From positions 1 to 40,003 of the forward strand of contig JACVTC010000352.1 of the NCBI GenBank assembly GCA_016946835.1: a DNA stretch of 40,003 nt, given 5' to 3'. Below the pieces are notes generated by a model. The model saw only the letters and a list, made by a program, of their open reading frames with translations, was not told the DNA's origin and did no database searches. The DNA comes from Neocallimastix lanati (nom. inval.). Lineage: Eukaryota > Neocallimastigomycota > Neocallimastigomycetes > Neocallimastigales > Neocallimastigaceae. The translations under genes and the position numbers were made by a program. Each line of letters opens with the position of its first letter. Position 1 is the first letter of the stretch. Below are positions 31,606 through 40,003 of the stretch, piece by piece.

Positions 31606-31623
31606 TCCCCGATATCTCCACCA
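31606..31623 (-). promoter_or_regulatory. Element D primer binding site
   Basis: Minus-strand TGGTGGAGATATCGGGGA lies 6 nt inside the 5' LTR. It predicts a primer tRNA with acceptor 5' strand GGAGATA. The same sequence occurs at 12299-12316 in plus orientation. Confidence 0.8.
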
Positions 31624-31629
31624 TATAAA

Positions 31630-31946
31630 TGTTAAGGTTTTAGAGAATTAAATAAAAATAAAGTAAGAAACACAAATTTTATTTATTTATTTATTTATTT
31701 TATTTATTTATTTTATTAAATTTATTTGATTTTATTTGATTTTATTCGATGATATTTAAAAATTAGTAGCAAAATTTACAACTATTTATATTTTTTTTCA
31801 AGGCATAAAAGTTGTTCTTGCCACTAAATTACATTTTATTTATTTTTTTTTTTAAAAACTATTAAATTTAAATTGATTTTTATAATTAATTATATAAAAT
31901 TTAATTATAACAATATAAATAAAATACATTTATAATATTAATAAAA

Positions 31947-31999
<53 letters not shown>

Positions 32000-32495
32000 T
32001 TATTTATTTAAAAATATCTAAAATATTACTAATAAGAATTTATTTAATTGGCTATAATTTTTATTACAATCTGTTAAAATATTCAAATAAAAATAAAAAT
32101 ACTATTCTAATATAAAGGTTTTTAATAAAATAAAATATTTTTCAATATAAAATAAAACATTTCGATATAAAATTTTATAATAAAAAGTTAAAATATAATA
32201 TATAAATTTTTAATTATCAATATATAAAAATATTATTAATATAAATTTTCATTATTAATATAAAAAAAATAAGATTTATTATTAATATTGCTAATATAAG
32301 TTTTAAATATATAAAAATATTACTATTAATATAAGATTTAATATAAAAATATAAAGTTTAATATAATTTTTGATTTAATTTTTGATCTTTGGATTTAAAA
32401 ATTTATTAAAGTACAAAAATAATAATGTACACATAATGTATTAGAAATAAATCGTAGATTTAATTAAGAATGCATTATTTAGTACATTCTTATCA
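31630..32495 (-). repeat. Element D 5' LTR
   Basis: 866 bp, identical by eye to the 3' LTR apart from the poly(T) length (31949-31997). Its outer edge is followed by TTAA (32496-32499) and then the remainder of the element E LTR. Confidence 0.95.
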
Positions 32496-32499
32496 TTAA

Positions 32500-33057
32500 A
32501 TTTAAAAAATATTATTTCTGGTATAGTTGTTAGTAACTAATACCATGAATCAAACTACTTAGGGTTCGATTCACATTTATTATTATTTTATAGTTTTATT
32601 CTAAAAAATATCTAGAAGATTCTTTATAGTTCAAGAAATTACTAGAATTTCTTGATAATTCTTGTGTTTAATTAATTAAAATTTATTCTATTAAATTCTT
32701 AATTCTATTGTTTTCTATTTTTTCTAAATTTTTCGATTTTTAAGAACTTTTTAGAAACTTTTATTTTTATTTTTTAATAACTTTAACTTTTGAAAAAAAT
32801 ATAAATATGAGTAAAATTCTTATTAACAAATATTCTTTCCTTTGTGTTTTTTATTTTAATTTTGTTTAGTTAATAAAACTTAATTTTTTAATAAAACTTT
32901 TTTAATATTAATACTATATCAACCCTTGCGGCTTATAGTATTATAATAAATATAATTAATAAAATAATTATAATAAAAGAAAAAAAAAAATAAATAAAAA
33001 ATAAAATAATTTTTGTTTTTTTGAGTGTTATTATATTTATTATAATATTTTGTTATA
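32500..33057 (+). repeat. Element E 5' LTR, remaining 558 bp
   Basis: Continues the LTR broken at 24311 and matches 38741-39300 almost exactly. TATAAAT at 32800-32806 may be the Pol II TATA box. It ends TGTTATA. It also carries Pol III A- and B-box-like motifs (next entry). Confidence 0.92.
32519..32589 (+). promoter_or_regulatory. tRNA-like A box and B box in E 5' LTR
   Basis: TGGTATAGTTG (32519-32529) fits the A-box consensus TRGYNNARNNG. GGTTCGATTC (32563-32572) contains GTTCGATTC, which fits the B-box core GWTCRANNC. Spacing is 44 nt and TTTT follows at 32586. The flanks do not fold as a tRNA (no T stem or acceptor stem), so this is a tRNA-derived or Pol III promoter-like segment rather than a tRNA gene. 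Confidence 0.55.
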
Positions 33058-33704
33058 ATAAAAAACACCCAAGATTTAGACGCCGTGCCTTGATATATCT
33101 ACCCTTTTGTTTGGTTTGAAGCTTTCTTTTGGAATTAGTGTCTACTGCCTTTTTGTTTTCTTTTTGGACTTTATTTTTTGAATCTCTCGGATTTTCTGTT
33201 TCCTTTGTTTTTGGTTTCTGTTTGGCTACTTATCTTATTGGCTTCAGGTTTCCACTTTTGGTTAGATTCTTTCTGTTTGCCTTGGATTTCTTATTTTTGG
33301 TCTTGGTTTCTGTTTCCATTGGTTTCAGATTTCTTAGTTTTGGACTTGGTTTTTGTTTCCATTGGTTTCGGGTTTCTGATTCTTGGTTTCTACTTTTGGA
33401 CAAAATCTCTTCTTCTCTTAGTCTCTGATATCTTCTTTGGGTTCAGCCTTGCTTCTTGAATCTACTTTTTTTTTTTCTTTAAAAAATAAAATTCTCGGTT
33501 TTTGGTATTAATAGCATACTCACAATAATACCAAAATCTATCTAGGCGAAAAAAAAAAAAAAAAAAAAAAAATTTTTGATATAAAAAAAAAAAAAAAAAA
33601 ATTTTTGATATAAAAAAAAAAAAAAAAAAATTCTTTAAGAAGTTCTACAGTTCTTGAGACTTTTTAAAGAATATTACAGGTAAATATAATATTTAAATAT
33701 ACTA
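33058..33704 (+). other. Element E 5' leader, upstream part
   Basis: No TGG-type primer site follows the LTR (ATAAAAAACACCCAAGATTT). About 33110-33470 is T/G-rich and pyrimidine-rich with imperfect repeats built on TTGGTTTCTGTTTCCATTGG; its long ORFs are composition artefacts. A perfect 11-bp hairpin TTTTGGTATTA/TAATACCAAAA lies at 33500-33536. Poly(A) runs ending TTTTTGATAT recur at 33549-33630, and a hairpin TTCTTTAA/TTAAAGAA lies at 33631-33671. Confidence 0.6.
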
Positions 33705-33975
33705 GGAGCGATTAGAGCTCATAAACAGAGTTTCGGCGGTTAGTAACTAGTTTCAGTAGGTTAGAAACTATAGCCGTTAATTATTCGAATATAAACGGGC
33801 TTCAAAACCCTAGGGCGTGAAGAGCGTGTGGATTAAACGAAAGCCACATCCTACCAACCAACTTCAACAGTTCGGTGGTTGCTCTATTCGAATAAGCTCT
33901 GGCGAATAAGGAACTATAGTCACCGAAGGCTATAGGTTGGTCGTGAAGGTAAAGCGACTTTAAAATATATAGTTT
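33705..33975 (+). ncRNA. Element E leader structured RNA block (shared with C and D)
   Basis: Begins GGAGCG and AGAGCTCAT as in D. Contains hairpin CAACCA/TGGTTG (33855-33881) with CTTCAACAG in its loop as in C, then CTGGCGAATAAGGA (33899-33912) and hairpin CTATAG/CTATAG (33914-33935) with loop TCACCGAAGG as in D, and hairpin GTCG/CGAC (33940-33958) followed by TTAAAATATATAGTTT as in C. Part of the leader of the gag-pol mRNA. No known RNA family recognised. Confidence 0.65.
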
Positions 33976-34195
33976 ATAATTTTTTATTTTGAGGTCTAGT
34001 ATATACCTCTAGTTAGTAACTCTTGCCGGTTTTTTATTTTGTTGTAAGGCATAAAAGAGTGAAATTTAGTCTAGTTATTATATTTACCAAATTAAATTTA
34101 AAAAAAAAAAAAAAATTTAAATCAGCAATTAAACTAAACGCCTAGAAAAATAATAATTTATTATTCTTTATCATTACAATTTTCATTCGGGAGCA

Positions 34196-34233
<38 letters not shown>

Positions 34234-34318
34234 ATAATAATAATAATAATAGTGATAATATTAAATAAATCTTCCTATTGCAATTCTTAAACTTGTTTAT
34301 AATTTAATAATTCTTTCA
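33976..34318 (+). other. Element E leader, gag-proximal part
   Basis: A short mixed-composition stretch, then A-rich sequence with about 30 A (34200-34230) and (AAT)n just before the gag ATG. No ORF. Possible hairpin GAGGTCTAGTATATACCTC near 33990-34010. Confidence 0.5.
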
Positions 34319-36643
34319 ATGTCTTCTTCATCAAACGATTTTCATTTTAATGGCGATTCAGCTAAGCTCAAGGGATTTTTAGCTTATGTTGGGTTAGCCA
34401 TTGCTCTTCGTCCTGAATATTTCACCAATGATCCGTTAAAAGTAGCTTATACCATCACTTTGTTAAGAGATGAAGCTATGGATTGGGCTGCAGACTTGAT
34501 GAATGAAAATAACCCAGTCCTTGACGATTTTAACGCTTTCATTGAACTTATGAAGGATAGATTCAGTGACGTAGATGCAGTTTTTAATTGTAATCAAGCT
34601 CTTATGCATATTAAGCAAAAAGCATATGGTAAAGTCACTGATTACAATAATGAATTCCGTAGGCTTTCGGAAAAAACGGACTGGAATGAATTTGCCTTAA
34701 TGGATGTTTATATTGAAGGATTGCTACCAAGACTTCAAGAAAGAGTAATTAGTTTGTTCCCTCCTCCTGCCAAATTAAGTGAACTAATGCGAATTACCAA
34801 TCGTATAGATCATCAAATGACTCGATTCGCAACGATCAACAATTACAATTCTAGAAATAACAGTAATAATAATAATAATTCTCGTAATAATAGGAAGTAT
34901 TATAGATTTAACTCTAGTAATAATAGAAACGCCAATTCTAATTCTTTTTTCAAATCAAATAATGATTCAAATTACTCTCATTTATCCCCTGAAGAAAGAG
35001 CAAGAAGAATTAAAGAAGGGCTTTGTCTATATTGTGGACAATCAGGCCATAAGTTAATAAATTGTCCAAAGCGAGCAAAAAAACCTGGTTCCTCCCATAT
35101 GGCTAGATCTAATTCTTCTAAGAAATTTAATAAAGATTGTATTATTAAGTGTTCCTTTAACTACAAAAATAAATGGATTAAAGCTAAGGCTCTTATAGAT
35201 TCCGGCTCCGACTTGAATCTTATGGATAGTAATTTTGCTAAAATTAATAATTTTAAGCTTGTACATGATAATTTAGAAGCTGATAACATTACTGGTATTG
35301 GTGGTGGCAAAGACGTTGTTGGTAAAACTATACCAATATTATTTAAAGTTAGTAACCTTCAGGTCTTAACAGAATTTTTTGTTATTGATTTGAACGACAA
35401 ATTTGAGTGCTTAATTGGTTCTAGATTTCTTAAAGAAAATAAATCATCAATTGATTTCAACAATAATATTTTAAGCTTTTGCAATAGTAATAACAATGCG
35501 TCAGATTCTTCCTTTGTTGAATCAGTACCTTCGACCTCGGTTAACTCTACTTCACTTTCTCTTACTTCGAATACTTCCGACTCTATCTCTTCGAAACCAG
35601 CCTATTCCAGTTCATGCACCCCTAATAATTCTTTGTTTGATAATTCTTCTATTTCTCCTTCAGTGTTGAAGAATTCAATTGCCTCTTCCCCAAACATGGA
35701 TACTCCAAATAAAACACTTCCCGCCATTTATCTAGAATTCTCTGATGTATTTAGTGAAGAAGAAGCTAAAATCTTACCTCCTCATTCTAGTTTTGATTGT
35801 GCTATTGACCTTAAACCTAATACTAAGTTATATTATAGTGCAATTTATCCCCTTACAATTCCCGAAGAAATAGCTTTAGAAAAAATTATTAAAGACTATT
35901 TAAAATACGGTTTTATTGTTAGGTCAAAATCAGAAGCTGGTCATCCAATTTTATTTGCTCCAAAAGATAATGGTGAGTTACGTATGTGTATTGATCTTAG
36001 GAAACTTAATGAAATCACCATTAGAGATAGTTATCCTATGCCTTTAACAACTGTTATTTTTAATAAAGCTCCTGGTCATAAGTATTACTCAAAGCTTGAT
36101 TTAAAATCTGCTTACTTCCAAATTCGTATCAGGCCTGGAGATGAATACAAAACAGCTTTTGTATGTAGCTTAGGACACTTTGAATTTAGAGTTATGCCTT
36201 TCGGTTTCAAGAATGCACCTGCTTGTTTTCAAAGAATGATTGATACTGCATTAAGTGACTATTTAGGTAAATTTTGTTATGCCTATATTGATGATATTAT
36301 CATTTTTTCTGATGATCTTTCTGAACATCATTTACACGTTAAAAAAGTACTATTACAACTTAGGAAATTTCATTTACATGTTAACCTTGAAAAATGTGAG
36401 TTTGATAAGTTCGAAGTTAAATTTTTAGGATATTATGTATCTTCAGATGGTCTTAAGATGGATATTAAGAAAGTCTCAGCTATTTTAGATTGGCCTGCTC
36501 CAACTACAGTTAAAGAAGTTCAATCGTTTCTTGGCCTAGCCAATTTCTACAGACGCTTTATAAAAAATTTTGCTAAAATTGCTTATCCTCTTAATAAACT
36601 TACAAGAAAAAAATGTTCCTTTTGTTTGGTCAAAAGATGCTAA
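34319..36643 (+). pseudogene. gag-pol: Element E Gag-Pol, part 1: Gag, protease, RT
   Basis: Single frame with no gag stop (774 codons). Gag core at 1-170 (LKVAYTITLLRDEAMDWA). An Asn/Arg-rich basic region precedes the CCHC knuckle C236, C239, H244, C249. Protease motif ALIDSGSDLNLMD with D294 is the canonical D-S-G. A Ser/Thr/Asn-rich linker covers 385-465. RT from about 490 has RMCIDLRKLNEIT, D594 (SKLDLKSAYF), VMPFGFKNAPACFQ and YIDD (656-659), then the thumb. The last residues are out of frame: one extra A in the run at about 36606-36613 shifts the frame, and RNase H continues in the next frame. A shift between RT and RNase H is not a usual programmed site, so this is a mutation or sequencing error. 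Confidence 0.92.
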
Positions 36644-38225
36644 TGACTCCTTTGAACTTCTTAAACGTTCTTTTACTTCTGCTCCCATCCTTATTCCTGC
36701 TGATCCTAATTCTCAATTTTTTGTTGAAACGGATGCAAGTAATTTTGCGCTTGGATGTATTTTATCCCAAGTTAGCTCTAAAGATAATAAGCTTCATCCA
36801 ATTGCTTTCTATTCTAGAGCTTTTACCTCTGCTGAATGCAATTATCCAATTTATGATAAAGAGTTACTTGCTATTAAGACTGCTTTTGAAACTTGGAGGT
36901 ACTATTTAGAAGGTGCTAAGAATACTATTAAAGTTCTTACTGATCATAGAAATCTACTCTACTTTAAGAAACCAGAACAGCTTTCACAACGTTTAATTAG
37001 ATGGTCAATGTTCTTTACTCGATTTGACTTTCAAATTGAGTATCGTCCAGGTTCTCGCGGTGGTAAGCCTGATGCTTTATCTCGCCGTCCTGATTATGAT
37101 AATCATGAACCTGCTAAACCTTACCAAGTACTTAAACCGGAAAATTTTTGTTTTACTTCAAGTATCTCTATTGAATCAAATCTACAAGATGAAATTAAAA
37201 AGTGTTACTCCAAGGATCCTTTCTTTAATAATGTTAAGATATATTTTGAAAAGCCTTCTACTAATGAGAAACCCATTGCTTCGGTTGATCTCCTTTCGTT
37301 CTCCAATGGTATTCTTTTATATGACAATCTTATTTATATTCCTGAATGCCTTAGATTTAAAATTCTTTGTTCTTGTCATGATTCTCCTACTGCTGGCCAC
37401 TTTGGCATAAATAAAACCTCTGACTTAGTTTCTAGAAATTATTGGTGGCCTGGTATGCATAAGGATATTAAAAAATATATTCGTACTTGTAATGTGTGCT
37501 GCGCTTCAAAAGCTCCTCGTCATAAACCTTACGGTTTACTTAAATCTTTACCCATTGGCAATAATCCTTGGGAATCAATTTCAATGGATTTTATAACAGA
37601 TCTTCCCTCTTCCAATGGTATGTCTTGTATTCTTGTCGTAGTTGATCGCTTTACGAAGATGGCTCATTTTGTTCCCTTTAAATCAGTTCCCTCTGCTGAG
37701 GATTGTGCTGAACAATTTCTTAATTCTATTTTCAAACTTCATGGTCTGCCAAAGGATATTGTGTCGGATAGAGGTACTCAGTTTACTTCTAAATTTTGGA
37801 ATAGATTATTTAATTTACTTCATGTTGATCTTTGTTTATCATCTGCTCATCATCAGCAAACTAATGGTCAAACGGAGAGGGTAAACGCAATACTTGAACA
37901 ATACTTAAGATGTTATGTTAATTATCAACAAAATAATTGGATGGAATATTTATCTCTTGCAGAATTTGCTTACAATAACACAATACAAGAATCTGCAAAT
38001 GCTACTCCTTTCTTTCTTAATTATGGGTTCAATCCTAAATTTGATCCTTCTACTCCAGATGTTTCTATTGTCCCTCGTGCTGAAATTATTGCTAAAGACC
38101 TAAAAGAATTAAGAAATGTACTTAAAGAAAATCTTCAAAGTGCAGTTAATTTCAAAAAAAATATTATGATGATAAACATATGTCTCCGCCTGAGTTTAAA
38201 GTTGGCTCAAAAGTTTGGCTGTTAA
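36570..38225 (+). pseudogene. Element E Pol, part 2: RNase H and integrase
   Basis: Real homology runs from about 36613 (NVPFVWSKDANDSFELLKR) to about 38160. RNase H: D55 (FVETDASNFALG), E98 (YDKELLAIK), D125 (LTDHRNL), D168 (KPDALSRRP). Integrase: finger H270, H277, C307, C310; catalytic D340 (ISMDFITDLP), D400 (VSDRGTQF), E436 (TNGQTERVN). The first Met is not a true start and the last 20 or so residues are out of frame. A missing A in the run at 38153-38160 moves the frame back to that of part 1, so the two indels cancel. Confidence 0.92.
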
Positions 38226-38647
38226 GGAATGATTTAATAAATAATAAAAAAGGTAAACTTGCTCCTAAGAAATCTGGTCCATTTACTATTTTAAAGAAAA
38301 TTTCAGATGTAAGTTATAAATTAAAGTTACCAAACTCTTTTAGGGTCTTTCCAGTTTTCCACGTTTCACTTCTTGAGCCAGCCTATGAAAATGAATTTAC
38401 AGAAAGAAATATCCCAACTCCAAAACCTATTATACTTAATGGAGAAAAAGAATATGAGGTTGAATCTATTCTTGATTCAAAGAAATTTCATAACAAAATT
38501 AAATATTTAATTCATTGGAAAGGTTATGATGATTCTGAAAACTCATGGGAACCTTTTGAGAATCTTCATTGCAATAAACTTCTTGCCGAATTCCACAAGA
38601 AGTTTCCAAATAAACCAAAACCTAAGACGTCTGGAATCCGTCTCTAA
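38180..38647 (+). pseudogene. Element E Pol, part 3: integrase C-terminus with chromodomain
   Basis: 155 codons in the same frame as part 1. Residues 1-70 are the integrase GPY/F module ([32 protein letters not shown]). Residues about 92-145 are a chromodomain (YEVESILDS, then [17 protein letters not shown]) with the aromatic Y, W, W pattern that binds methylated histone tails. In chromoviruses this domain steers integration towards heterochromatin. The frame ends directly at the polypurine tract, the normal layout. The apparent start Met is internal. Confidence 0.92.
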
Positions 38648-38657
38648 GGGAGAGAGT
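38647..38657 (+). promoter_or_regulatory. Element E polypurine tract
   Basis: AAGGGAGAGAG lies between the pol stop codon and the 3' LTR (TATAACAG). A textbook primer site for plus-strand synthesis. Confidence 0.88.
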
Positions 38658-39300
38658 TATAACAGAATTAATAATTACAATTATTTTATTATTTTAATAT
38701 TTAGTATTATTTTTCAATAAAGTTTTAAACAAATAATTAAATTTAAAAAATATTATTTCTGGTATAGTTGTTAGTAATTAATACCATGAATCAAACTACT
38801 TAGGGTTCGATTCACATTTATTATTATTTTATAGTTTTATTCTAAAAAATATCTAGAAGATTCTTTATAGTTTCAAGAAATTACTAGAATTTCTTGATAA
38901 TTCTTGTGTTTAATTAATTAAAATTTATTCTATTAAATTCTTAATTCTATTGTTTTCTATTTTTTCTAAATTTTTCGATTTTTAAGAACTTTTTAGAAAC
39001 TTTTATTTTTATTTTTTAATAACTTTAACTTTTGAAAAAAATATAAATATGAGTAAAATTCTTATTAACAAATATTCTTTCCTTTGTGTTTTTTTATTTT
39101 AATTTTGTTTAGTTAATAAAACTTAATTTTTTAATAAAACTTTTTTAATATTAATACTATATCAACCCTTGCGGCTTATAGTATTATAATAAATATAATT
39201 AATAAAATAATTATAATAAAAGAAAAAAAAAAATAAATAAAAAATAAAATAATTTTTGTTTTTTTGAGTGTTATTATATTTATTATAATATTTTGTTATA
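38658..39300 (+). repeat. Element E 3' LTR
   Basis: 643 bp, uninterrupted, TATAACAG to TGTTATA. It shows the sequence that D interrupts in the 5' copy (AAATAATTAAATTT at 38731). A box at 38760-38770 and B box at 38804-38813 are conserved with the 5' LTR; the one change between them (C to T) lies in neither box. Confidence 0.95.
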
Positions 39301-39305
39301 ATTAG

Positions 39306-39823
39306 ATTAAGTAATCGGTTAATTAAGGTTTTTCCAATTACTTCTTAAAAGTAATCGGTTTTACTTAATTAACGCGATGATCGATATGGATAGAATATCG
39401 ATCAAAAAACTTATCTAGGTTTTTCTTCTAGTCTTTTCCTAGATAAGAGATTTGTTAAGATTAGAACCCCTTTTGATTTTAACCTTATTTTGACAAAAAG
39501 GTATAAATAAGGCTCTGAGTTCTCTTTGAGAAATCAAGAGTTATTATTATAACAATTATAATATAATAATAATAACAATAAGTTTTAACTTTTAAAATTT
39601 TTAATAAATAATAAAACAAATTATTTTAATAAAACAAATTTTATAATTAAAACTTTTCCTTATCAATTTTAGTGTTTCGTCTATTATAATTCGTTATAAT
39701 AAACTCGATAATTAGAAAGAACCATAGGTAAGTATGATTCTTTTCTAAACCTTTAATATTAGCAGTTAGAGCTAATATTAATGATTAATAATTTAATAAT
39801 AATTTTTTAATTAAATTATTACA
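39306..39823 (+). repeat. Solo X LTR, right half
   Basis: Continues the X LTR broken at 24227 and ends ATTATTACA, followed by CAAAA (39824-39828), the partner of 23743-23747. TATAAAT at 39502-39508. Total LTR length without E is about 998 bp. Confidence 0.92.
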
Positions 39824-39828
39824 CAAAA

Positions 39829-40003
39829 TTGATACGATATTTTTATTAAACATCAATATCAATATTTATTTTATTTTATTTGGACGATAACAGTAGGGAA
39901 TAATTGACAAAATAATATATTTTAATATTATATAGAATAATACACACAATAATAATATTCACACTTTATATTTAGTTTATTATTTTATTTATTTATTATC
40001 ATT
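39829..40003. other. Right flank, A/T-rich, no feature
   Basis: Sequence beyond the nested stack; it was originally the right flank of element C. No gene or repeat recognised. Confidence 0.5.

Larger units (their letters stand above)
24312..32495 (-). mobile_element. Element D: intact Ty3/gypsy LTR retrotransposon
   Basis: Complete element with LTRs 24312-25179 and 31630-32495 (TGTTAAGG...TTATCA), flanked by TTAA on both sides (24308-24311, 32496-32499). The LTRs look identical by eye except for a poly(T) tract of 51 versus 49. PBS, leader, gag, -1 frameshift signal, pol and polypurine region are all present, with no disabling mutation seen. It inserted into the 5' LTR of element E, so it is the youngest insertion in the stack. 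Confidence 0.95.
24228..39300 (+). mobile_element. Element E: chromodomain Ty3/gypsy retrotransposon, interrupted by element D
   Basis: LTRs of about 642 bp begin TATAACAG and end TGTTATA (near-perfect terminal inverted repeats) and are flanked by the 5-bp duplication ATTAG (24223-24227, 39301-39305). The 5' LTR is split at 24311/32500 by element D. The internal region holds a structured leader, gag-pro-RT in one frame, RNaseH-integrase and an integrase tail with chromodomain. The LTRs differ at about four positions, so insertion was recent. Two homopolymer frameshifts break the polyprotein. Confidence 0.93.

Noticed and set aside
32519-32590. A true tRNA gene in the E LTR
   Set aside because: A and B boxes are good, but no acceptor or T stem forms, so only a Pol III promoter-like remnant is claimed.
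33129-33459. Two overlapping 93-99-codon ORFs, Phe/Leu/Ser/Trp-rich
   Set aside because: They arise from a T/G-rich repeat block in the E leader, overlap each other in different frames and resemble no protein.

Overview
This window is a stack of nested LTR retrotransposons from a very A+T-rich eukaryotic nuclear genome. No host gene, tRNA gene, rRNA gene or CRISPR array was recognised. Intergenic sequence is almost pure A/T with long poly(T), poly(A) and ATT runs, and several proteins carry long asparagine tracts. Together with Ty3/gypsy elements, one of them a chromodomain chromovirus, this suggests an A+T-rich fungus. An anaerobic gut fungus (Neocallimastigomycota) is my best guess and a microsporidian-like genome cannot be excluded; the lineage is inference.

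Layout, using local family names. 1-484 is the end of a family X LTR. 1195-9702 is element A (minus strand; LTRs 1195-1727 and 9165-9702; gag plus a broken pol). 9706-12101 is a solo family Y LTR, split by a solo X LTR (11165-12093, TSD TTCTT). 12106-12293 is a perfect palindrome of two D-family LTR ends, followed by a scrap of D leader. 12386-14042 is degenerate A/T sequence. 14047-23744 is element C (minus; Y-type LTRs; pol killed by two nonsense codons). 23748-24227 plus 39306-39823 is one solo X LTR (TSD CAAAA) split by element E (plus; 24228-39300; TSD ATTAG). The 5' LTR of E is itself split by element D (minus; 24312-32495; TSD TTAA). The order of insertion is therefore C, then X, then E, then D.

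How the genes work together. A, C and D belong to one broad Ty3/gypsy group: a short gag with a CCHC knuckle, then pro-RT-RNaseH-integrase reached by -1 frameshifting. The heptamer TTTAAAC sits at or just before the gag stop codon in all three. In C and D it is followed by an 8-nt spacer and a 5-bp hairpin. Their protease motif is D-S-C rather than D-S/T-G. E encodes gag-pol in one frame and ends in a chromodomain. D has intact frames and LTRs identical except for poly(T) length, so it is the best candidate for a recently active copy.

The most unusual signal lies in the long untranslated leaders of C, D and E. These hold G+C-richer islands that look like structured RNA. Blocks are shared pairwise between elements whose proteins are only distantly related, and several shared hairpins show compensatory base-pair changes. 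C and D also carry arrays of small hairpins (4 and 8 units) of nearly the same geometry just upstream of gag. I could not match these RNAs to a known family.
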